Position numbers and translations under genes: made by a program. From assembly GCA_029747585.1 (NCBI GenBank), contig JAPEVF010001026.1:1-15196 (forward strand): DNA of 15,196 nucleotides, written 5' to 3'. The notes below the pieces were generated by a model. It saw only the letters and a program-made list of their open reading frames with translations. It was not told where the DNA came from and did not search any database. Positions within the stretch are counted from its first letter, which is position 1, and each line of letters starts with the position of its first letter. Origin of the DNA: Pleurotus djamor (lineage: Eukaryota; Basidiomycota; Agaricomycetes; Agaricales; Pleurotaceae). Below are positions 9,239 to 15,196 of the stretch, in pieces.

Positions 9239-9565
9239 TTACTTGACATGGCGCGGTGTAGGACCAACTTCCGTATTGGCATCAGATGCGACGGAAAGTG
9301 AGCCAACAGAGGCGAAAGCCTCAAGCATGAGGGCAGAAGCTGCAATTCGCCAAGCGCCAACAGGGATTCTGGCTCGCGGCAGCGGTGGGGGATGACGAAT
9401 CACGACTACAAAGCGGTCGAACTTGGCTTCACTGTCCATGAATATGTGTAGGGAGGCTTTCAGCTTAATGGATAGTTGGCCTAATTGCACCTGACATTCG
9501 CGACAGCACGAAAAGGGTAATCCACCATCACCCAACGAACCCAACAGCAGTACGTGCATGGCCAC
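9239..9565 (-). other. Coding-like minus-strand ORF, 108 codons
   Basis: ATG at 9565 opens a frame to 9239. The middle (CRECQVQLGQLSIKLKASL, then MDSEAKFDRFVVVIRH) has mixed hydrophobic and charged residues as in a real protein; the end is alanine- and serine-rich. No domain is recognised. There is no paralogue in the window and no signal peptide or membrane helix of standard length. It may be one exon of a longer gene or a chance frame. Confidence 0.22.
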
Positions 9566-9854
9566 AGTCGCTCCAGGAGTCTAGATTGAGCTGGGATAAC
9601 AGTTACAAGGTCAGTGCTGCAGATGTGATGGGAGGATGATGCGTCTGTCAGCTTGCAAGAGACTGGCTCAGTCTGTCGACATCAGAACCTGTCGTACTAG
9701 TACCTGGGTACATCCACCTCGATACGTAGCAGTTTAGAAGTTACGTTTGACATACGATTGATGTTCATTGCTGTCTGGGGCCCATCGCCGCATTTTGGGT
9801 TCAAAATGGCTCGGACGGCCAAGGGAGGCAGAGTCCTAGCCCGTCATTCCATCC

Positions 9855-10062
9855 TTCAACGCTCGGCCTCCATCCCATCGTCCTTTTGTTGCTTTGACCC
9901 GAATCAGAGGTCAGAACGCGACTGGAGAAGACTAGGGTAAACTCACTCTGCTCCTCGAAATACGACACTTGACTCGTGGTCACAGTCTTGTGGAGTTGGG
10001 ATCGCATTATCCATCATAATGACCAGCGAGGACCATCCAGAAGGGTAAGTAGGCGAAAACAT
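9855..10062 (-). other. Candidate small two-exon minus-strand ORF
   Basis: ATG at 10062, exon to 9947, intron 9883-9946 (GTGAGT donor, CTGAC branch-like site, AAAAG acceptor, 64 bp), then a short exon to TGA at 9855; about 47 aa, acidic at the C terminus. The splice signals are good but nothing in the peptide is recognised, so this may be chance or part of a larger transcript. Confidence 0.15.
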
Positions 10063-10153
10063 GTCCGAGGACCGTGCGAGTGGGTGTNAAAAANGCGATT
10101 TTCTTCGTGATAAGGCAAGGAGTCAAGGTGAAGGTAACTGAACTCGTGTTAAT

Positions 10154-10300
10154 GTCGGTCGGGAGTCGCTAGTCGTAGTCAACATCAGATAGTAGAACTT
10201 GTGTCGACGGCAGTCAGTCAGTCTTGGATAATAAAACCCGTATCAAACTCGGTCTGCTGGTCTGTCAGTTGTAGTTGTGGTCGTAGTCATAGTCGGTGGC
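10154..10300. repeat. Low-complexity GTC/GTAGTC-rich tract
   Basis: The plus strand is rich in GTC and GTAGTC units (for example GTCGTAGTC, CAGTCAGTCAGTC, GTGGTCGTAGTCATAGTC). On the minus strand part of it reads as threonine codons (see the ORF at 10243-10398). Confidence 0.5.
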
Positions 10301-10398
10301 GAAGGCGAATGAGTAGACACTGGAACGGGCGAGATGGTCCGACTGGGTCCTGGAACGACGATGAGCGCCTCAAGCTCAAGGCTCAAGCGCTCAGGCCC
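10243..10398 (-). other. Ser/Thr/Pro-rich open frame, 51 codons
   Basis: The minus frame is open from a stop at 10399-10401 to TGA at 10243-10245. It reads LSLELEALIVVPGPS, then PVPVSTHSPSPPTM, then seven consecutive threonines. Such tracts occur in linkers and GPI-type surface proteins, but there is no upstream ATG and no neighbour to join, so it is recorded only as a possible exon or a simple repeat. Confidence 0.15.
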
Positions 10399-10402
10399 TC
10401 AG
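10366..10402. repeat. Degenerate CTCAAG/CTCAGG repeat
   Basis: Five near-copies of CTCAAG or CTCAGG in under 40 bp, spaced 6-9 bp apart, about 100 bp past the stop of F-box gene 3. Confidence 0.45.
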
Positions 10403-10502
10403 GAGCTAGGGATTTCGATTAGGCCTTAGGAGTTCGCTCATAGTTCAAACCAATCAATCAAACCATCTAGTGTAAGTGTACCAAGGCATGGAGACATATA
10501 TA

Positions 10503-12186
10503 TTAGCCATACTTCCAAGCATTATCGTCCAAGTACGCAGGTTCTTGCGCCCGACTGGGTAATATTTCCACCGTCTCAACCTCCGACTCGAAAAGAGCAA
10601 CATCATCCTCGCTAAAGACGTACCCCTTCGTCATCTTGACCATCTCTATCCCAGCATCTATAGCCTTCCTCGCCACCAGTAGCTTCATCAGCCTCTTCAT
10701 ATTGCGATCCTTGTATTTGATCCGACCAACGTTCAAAAAGTCAATGCACTTGAGGGAAGGCAGGCAAAATGGGGGGAGTTTGTCTTGTCTGTGACTTCGC
10801 TTGCATTTGCCTTTCTTCGGTGGTTCGGGAGGCGTGTCGTGCAAGATGATGGATACGAGCGTGTCAAAATCGGAGATCCGCAACTCCTCAACGTCTGTCA
10901 GGGCTCGCAAGAACCCTTGAAACTCCAGAGTGGAATCGGGGTCGTATGGTACATTTAGGTCAAGGATAGGTGGATCTGTAAACGGACAAAGGGAGGAAAG
11001 GGAAAGGTAGACTGAATAATCATTCGAACCCATCACAGCCAATAGAAATGCTGGAGTAGGAAGTCCCTTATCCAATTGAGTGCTGGAATCGGTCGACGGT
11101 GAAACCGACACGGTCGCTTGATACTCGTTGAGACAGTTCCTTTCCACATGTAGTATAGTTTTCCAGGACGATGAACTACACGGAAGCAAGGAATAGAAGG
11201 CTCTGGCGGTGGGCGCCATCGTGTCGGCCGTAGTGACCTGCTTGATGCAGACAATCATGGATTGGAGAGCGGGACAAGCAATGTGAGACAAGAGCGCCAA
11301 AGACAAGGCACTATCCGTGTGGATATAGATACAAGTCAACCGAGGGACAAGGGCGACGGCGTCCTCCGGGAAGGATGCTGAGGAAGCACTGATGGCATGG
11401 ATTAATGTGAGGGACTCCAAACATTCCATCTTGCTCATCGCGGTACAGAGGTCGATGACAGGGATTCGGATATGAACATCGCGTGCAGTGAGTTGTATAT
11501 TCAACGATACGAGCCGAGGGAAGCAATGAACTTGAAGATTGCTGATATTGCACTTTAACAACTTGAGATGCTGCAGAGGTTGGACGGAACCGATGTCGCT
11601 AGGAGCGAAGGAAAATACATTCCTTCCTTGCGCTGCAGGGTAGTCGGAAGCATCAATTGTGAGGCGTTCAAGCAATGGAAACCTCGTCTGCGCGAATTGA
11701 GGCAGTAGAGATAGGGAAGGAAGGCGTAACTCGAGCTCCTTCACTTGAGCAGCGCGTTCAAAAAATAAAGCCGCGGNTGTGGGGGCTCGCACATTCATAC
11801 TCATGCATTGCGCATAGGTACAGCGGAGCCAGCTTTGCGCGTTCGAGAAAGAGTTCTGCAAGTTCCGCCTTGGAGCTTCCATAGATACGCCCCCACATCC
11901 TGGGTGTGCTGAGAGCCGCGTCTCGCCATAACCGACAAACTTGGGTTACAGGTAGCCAGTGTGAGTATGGACTCCGGTTCCTGCTACGAGATACGTCCGT
12001 ATTCTTTTCAAGGGCCATATGGGTGAAAACGATGGATAAGACCTCCGTGGGCAGCCTCGAGACAATGAGGAGACGAGCATTTCGATATTGCTCGAGAACG
12101 CGAATTTCAGCGCGCATTCCTGAGATTTTCTTGTCCACCTCTTCAATAGTCGGTGATCCATCAAGAAAGTTGATGATGGAAGACAT
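10503..12186 (-). CDS. F-box-like domain protein 3 (about 560 aa; frame break at an N)
   Basis: The N-terminal and C-terminal halves lie in different frames that meet at the ambiguous base 11777. Ignoring that one base restores a single 561-codon frame, and the joined region (ALFFERAAQVKELEL) aligns with TSLILEHSAQLKELDL of F-box protein 4. The break is therefore probably a sequencing or assembly artefact, not a pseudogene. The Met at 12186 (MSSIINFLDGSPTIEEVDKK) matches the paralogue starts; another ATG in frame lies at 12249. A coiled-coil-like helix is at 15-33 and the F-box-like domain at about 42-101 (SRLPTEVLSIVFTHM ... VTQVCRLWRDAALSTPRMWG). The leucine-rich remainder includes a basic insert (PKKGKCKRSHR) before PPFCLPSLK, and the end is acidic. 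It is closest to protein 4 (shared KYKDRN segment). Likely SCF substrate receptor. Confidence 0.82.
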
Positions 12187-12417
12187 TTTGGACCGTTTGG
12201 AGTTGGTGGACGTGGTCGTCGAAATGAGTCCTGTCGTGATCAGATTCATTGAAGCGCGTTGGGGAGTCACGTGTGGGACGCGCCGTGGTGCCCGGGGGCG
12301 TCTTCTGAGTATGAATCATACCAAACGCGTACAACATTGCGTTATATTCAGTTCGACTGTCTTACTCAACTGAATACTACACGTCTGCGTTTACCAGTCT
12401 ACAACATTGCTCAAACA
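12187..12417. promoter_or_regulatory. Shared divergent promoter of F-box genes 3 and 4
   Basis: 231 bp separate the two start codons, so both promoters must lie here. CACGTG at 12268-12273, within GTCACGTGTGGGACGCGCC, is 82 bp from the start of gene 3 and 145 bp from that of gene 4. GATCAC on the gene 3 strand is at 12236-12241. ACAACATTGC occurs twice on the gene 4 side, at about 12331 and 12401. No clear TATA box is seen. A palindrome in this position could act on both genes. Confidence 0.55.
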
Positions 12418-14061
12418 ATGTTATCGGCCGCCGAATTTCTGGACACCTCGCCGACTATCGAATTGGTCGATAAGAAAATCTTAGAACTGCGCGACGAAAT
12501 CCGTGTTCTTGAGCACTACCGGAATGCTCGCCTCCTTGTGGTTTCAAGGTTGCCACCAGAGGTCCTGTCCACTATTTTCGAGTATATGGCTTTTGGAAAG
12601 CTTGATTCGAGGGTGCATACGTATAGGGCGTACCCGTGGCTGGCCGTGACTCAAGTTTGTCGCTTATGGCGGAATACGGCTCTGAACACTCCTCGGATGT
12701 GGGGATGTATATACAGCCATACCAACCAAGACCTTGCGAAACTTTTCCTCGAACGGGCCAAGTCGGCTCCCCTCTATTTTCGCTCAAATCCTTACGGCGG
12801 AACAGGGAATTCGACTTCGCTCATCCTCGAGCACTCTGCTCAACTGAAGGAGCTCGATCTCGGGCATTGCGCCGCGCAGCTACGTGGCCTCTCTCAGCAC
12901 CCATTCCCACTGCTCGAATCATTCAAAGCCAGCATCAGTGCTTCAAATTACGAGCATTACCCACACGAACTTAGTTTTGCTTCCGACGACACCAGCGTGT
13001 TTCCCCCTTTGCGGCAAGTTGAATTGACTAACTGCCATATCAACTTTAAAGCCCGTTATCTCGCTCGGATTGTTGTGCTGAATATCACCTACGAAAGCTA
13101 CCAGAACAGCGTTCTTTACACGCCAGAAGTTCCCATGCTCGACGTCATCACTGCGCTGGGCAAGATGGAATGCTTAACTTCCTTGAAACTGATCAACGTA
13201 ATTGGGAGCTCCATGGATGTGGCCGACGATACAATTACTCAGCTTCCTCGCCTGAACAACCTTCATATCGAGGCGAAGAATGTTGACTCTCTGTCGATCA
13301 TCGCTCGTATCAACTGTCCTTCCGTCCAATCAGCAGTCATCTCTCTCACTGAGCTACCAGCGGCATTTGATCCGCCGGTGGCATCGATAGTGCACACCTT
13401 TTACGCCTTGGTGCCCGGTACCCCGTCGGCATGGAAGACTACACTCCATGTGCAGTCCAGACAAGGAGCATGTCAAACCATGATGTCCATAATACCCGAC
13501 TCGAGTGTCCAACGCGACGACCAATCACCTCCTCCATTCCGGTTAATGATCCTAGGCCCAACCGATTTTTCGACTTGCCTATCTGTGTCCTCCCTTCTCC
13601 CTGTAACGGAGCCCTTCACCCTGGATCTACGCTACAGCCATCAAATGCCTGATGCAGTATTGCTAACATTCTTGCAAAGTCTGCCAAACGTCGAAGAGCT
13701 CCTCATCGACGACTTTGAGGCGCTCGTGGACATTCTCAAGGACACGCCTGCAAAAGGTAAAGGCAAGCGCGATGAGCTCCCTCCCTTCGCCCTTCCCTCT
13801 GTAAAATATCTCCAGCTAAGCCAGAATGGTCGAATCAAGTACAAGGACCGAAATTTGAAGAAATTCAAGAAGTTCTTGGCGGCTAGGAAAGCCGTGGGTG
13901 TGGGGATCGAAGTGTTTAAACTCTGTGGTACAGGCCACATCTTCGATGACGAGTTGGATATATTCCGGACAGAGGTTGGTGCAATAGAAAAGGTGCCTTG
14001 GAGACCGCGATCACAGCAGGGGAAATATTACGGACGTACTTACTTCCCTGATATCTACTAA
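12418..14061 (+). CDS. F-box-like domain protein 4 (547 aa, single exon)
   Basis: The frame is open further upstream but the first ATG in it is at 12418, giving MLSAAEFLDTSPTIELVDKK, which aligns with the other three N termini. A coiled-coil-like helix (LVDKKILELRDEIRVLEHY) is followed by the F-box-like domain at about residues 42-100: SRLPPEVLSTIFEYM, then VTQVCRLWRNTALNTPRMWG. After LFLERAKSAPLYF come about 420 leucine-rich residues, with LKELDLGH and VELTNCHI resembling degenerate leucine-rich repeats, a lysine-rich stretch and PPFALPSVKYL, then KYKDRNLKKFKKFL near the end. It is intact, without introns, and most similar to protein 3, with which it forms a head-to-head pair. Predicted adaptor that recruits an unknown substrate to an SCF complex. 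Confidence 0.93.
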   Translation: MLSAAEFLDTSPTIELVDKKILELRDEIRVLEHYRNARLLVVSRLPPEVLSTIFEYMAFGKLDSRVHTYRAYPWLAVTQVCRLWRNTALNTPRMWGCIYSHTNQDLAKLFLERAKSAPLYFRSNPYGGTGNSTSLILEHSAQLKELDLGHCAAQLRGLSQHPFPLLESFKASISASNYEHYPHELSFASDDTSVFPPLRQVELTNCHINFKARYLARIVVLNITYESYQNSVLYTPEVPMLDVITALGKMECLTSLKLINVIGSSMDVADDTITQLPRLNNLHIEAKNVDSLSIIARINCPSVQSAVISLTELPAAFDPPVASIVHTFYALVPGTPSAWKTTLHVQSRQGACQTMMSIIPDSSVQRDDQSPPPFRLMILGPTDFSTCLSVSSLLPVTEPFTLDLRYSHQMPDAVLLTFLQSLPNVEELLIDDFEALVDILKDTPAKGKGKRDELPPFALPSVKYLQLSQNGRIKYKDRNLKKFKKFLAARKAVGVGIEVFKLCGTGHIFDDELDIFRTEVGAIEKVPWRPRSQQGKYYGRTYFPDIY

Positions 14062-14863
14062 ACTCCATATCATTAACTACTCTACTCATGATGCACCTCC
14101 CTTCAACTTCTTGTCTATCCATGATCGATGACTATCCGCATGCCATTAGCTTGTGCTCACGCAAAAATTAAANTTAGGCAAAGGACTCGCCTAATTGACG
14201 TGTCGAAGGGTCTCGTTTGCACATGGATATTGGATGGTGACCGTTTAGTTTCAGCTTGCCGGAGTTGGTGGTGCGAGTCTCTGCGAGACAGCAATGCCGT
14301 CGCGGCTAGAGTCTTGAATTGAAAGTACAGTTACATCAAATGGTTGACAGATAGCTGCAACGTCGCGCGCAATCAGTCAACCAATCATTGATTTCCACCC
14401 TCTGCCGCCTCAAGCGCTCTTGCTCCATGAAAGTGTATTGAGGTTGAGTTATGGTGGCCATAAAGTTCCATGCAAAGCCCGGCAAAGTCTAAGTGTGGAT
14501 CGGCAGCTTGATTGGGACCGTTGAGGTACGCTGTGCCGGTGCGTGCTGGATTGCTCGCTGAATGGTTACCTTCGAAGGATTCCACACCTGGGTCTGGACG
14601 ATCCCAGACATTTGCTTGAGTCCATGCAGCACGAATTTCATCAGTGGCAAAATTGTAGAGGCTGGATTTCGACCCGGACCCGAGTCACCACCTGGGCCTG
14701 AACGTTGAACTTCCATGATCCAACCCTCGTCGGTCCTCGAAGAGGCGAGCTGCGTACTTCAGGGCTGCTAGATGATGTGAGCACGGAATTGTATCATTGC
14801 CGTATTAGCCTTTAAGTATCCCAGTTCGCGCATCATTCGTCACCTCCGAGTTTGCATGCAACG
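14062..14863. other. Weakly coding or noncoding stretch
   Basis: Downstream of F-box gene 4. It contains an N at 14173 and two competing minus-strand frames between 14336 and 14716. I see no RNA gene, transposon end or strong promoter. Confidence 0.4.
14336..14716 (-). other. Candidate small two-exon minus-strand gene, about 99 aa
   Basis: ATG at 14716, exon 14570-14716 (49 codons), intron 14489-14569 (GTAACC donor, CTTAG acceptor, 81 bp), exon 14336-14488 ending in TGA. The second exon reads as a plausible helix (FMEQERLRRQRVEINDWLTD). A competing unspliced frame of 99 codons covers 14385-14684 (with ANVWDRPDPGVESFEGNH) without a good start. Neither resembles a family I know; at most one is real. 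Confidence 0.2.
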
Positions 14864-15196
14864 ATGATCAAGCGTATGACGCCAGCCACGCAGAGGGTTG
14901 GAAGGCCTGTTCGACAGGTCGAGGGTCACGAACGATACCAGAGGGTAAAGAGTGAGTACGCATAAGATTTGAAACCTCTTACACCAAAAAANTACAGAAC
15001 GACCACCGAATCGGAACCAAACCAAGCAGGAAAATCAGCTCTTCTCTTCCCATCGAACATACGAATCGTTCCTCAAGCTTTCTTCGTACTTATTTTCAAT
15101 GGTCACGCAGAGATCATCGAGATTGTTCAATGCCTCGATGAGTGCTTCAAGCGACGATAGGCGATCTAGACGGCCTACTCAGTATTGGGATTTACG
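14864..15196 (+). other. Alternative plus-strand spliced frame at the right edge
   Basis: ATG at 14864, 29 codons, then intron 14952-14997 (GTGAGT donor, TACAG acceptor, 46 bp with one N), then a frame open to the window end. The peptide is rich in Arg, Ser and Gln, as expected of an antisense shadow of the minus-strand exon at 15035-15174, so I rank it below that exon. Confidence 0.15.
15035..15174 (-). CDS. Probable last exon of a minus-strand gene (partial)
   Basis: Following a CTGAGTAG acceptor-like sequence, the minus strand reads from 15174 to TGA at 15035-15037: about 46 residues beginning RLDRLSSLEALIEALNNLDD and ending VRWEEKS. The alternation of leucines with acidic and polar residues suggests a genuine amphipathic helix. 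The frame has a stop directly before the acceptor, so the rest of the gene must come from exons beyond the window edge. No family is recognised. The plus strand is also open here, which lowers confidence. Confidence 0.35.

Larger units (their letters stand above)
8642..10502. other. Unresolved stretch with minus-strand coding-like fragments
   Basis: About 1.9 kb without a gene I can define. Several minus-strand frames look protein-like, notably 9239-9565, 9049-9210 and 8747-8989, but they lie in different frames and I could not join them with convincing splice sites. There are ambiguous bases at 9005, 10088 and 10094. It could hold a decayed or many-exon gene between the two F-box pairs. No transposon termini or transposase motifs were seen. 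Confidence 0.4.

Noticed and set aside
8590..10502. Transposon insertion between the F-box pairs
   Set aside because: No transposase or reverse transcriptase motifs, terminal inverted repeats or target duplications were seen.
12259..12417. Upstream extension of F-box protein 4
   Set aside because: The frame is open, but there is no ATG before 12418 and the paralogue alignment starts at MLSAAEFLDTS.
1..15196. tRNA, rRNA, CRISPR or prokaryotic operon signals
   Set aside because: None of the conserved sequences or repeat-spacer patterns was found, and the intron-rich genes are eukaryotic.

Overview
The window looks like nuclear DNA of a mushroom-forming basidiomycete (Agaricomycetes). The grounds are dense short introns of about 50-80 bp with GTNNGT donors and CTNAY-type branch sites, a WSC-domain gene, a many-exon secreted protein of a type common in Agaricomycetes, and four F-box-like proteins with the SRLPxEVLSxIF ... 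VTQVCRLWRN ... P.LWG.IY signature of expanded agaricomycete F-box families. The species cannot be named from the sequence.

Layout, left to right. 1-871 holds a small plus-strand gene with one WSC domain (four exons visible, 5' end unresolved). 872-2378 has no gene I can support, only splice-like signals, short coding-like debris and one orphan CACGTG promoter-like block. 2379-4834 is a plus-strand, 12-exon gene for a secreted protein of about 602 aa with an N-terminal signal peptide; one of its introns appears to be GC-AG. It converges on the first F-box gene.

5033-14061 is an F-box cluster: two tandem minus-strand paralogues (5033-6628 and 6922-8517, both 531 aa), a 2-kb stretch of unresolved minus-strand coding-like fragments and low-complexity DNA (8590-10502), then a second related pair (10503-12186 minus, 12418-14061 plus) arranged head to head over a 231-bp shared promoter. 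The third F-box gene is broken in the given sequence by one base, exactly at an ambiguous N, so it is probably intact in the organism. All four proteins share a short motif before the F-box ([FY]L[DN]xS.T) and a C-terminal PPF.LPS.K-like segment. All four start codons have a CACGTG palindrome 80-145 bp upstream.

14062-15196 contains only weak candidates: overlapping small minus-strand frames and, at the right edge, the probable last exon of a minus-strand gene that continues outside the window.

Functionally the F-box proteins should be substrate adaptors of SCF ubiquitin ligases. The WSC and secreted proteins are extracytoplasmic and have no evident link to them. I found no rRNA, tRNA, CRISPR array, intact transposon or toxin gene. 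The most interesting points are the F-box cluster with its shared promoter architecture, the possible GC-AG intron, and the uncharacterised secreted protein.
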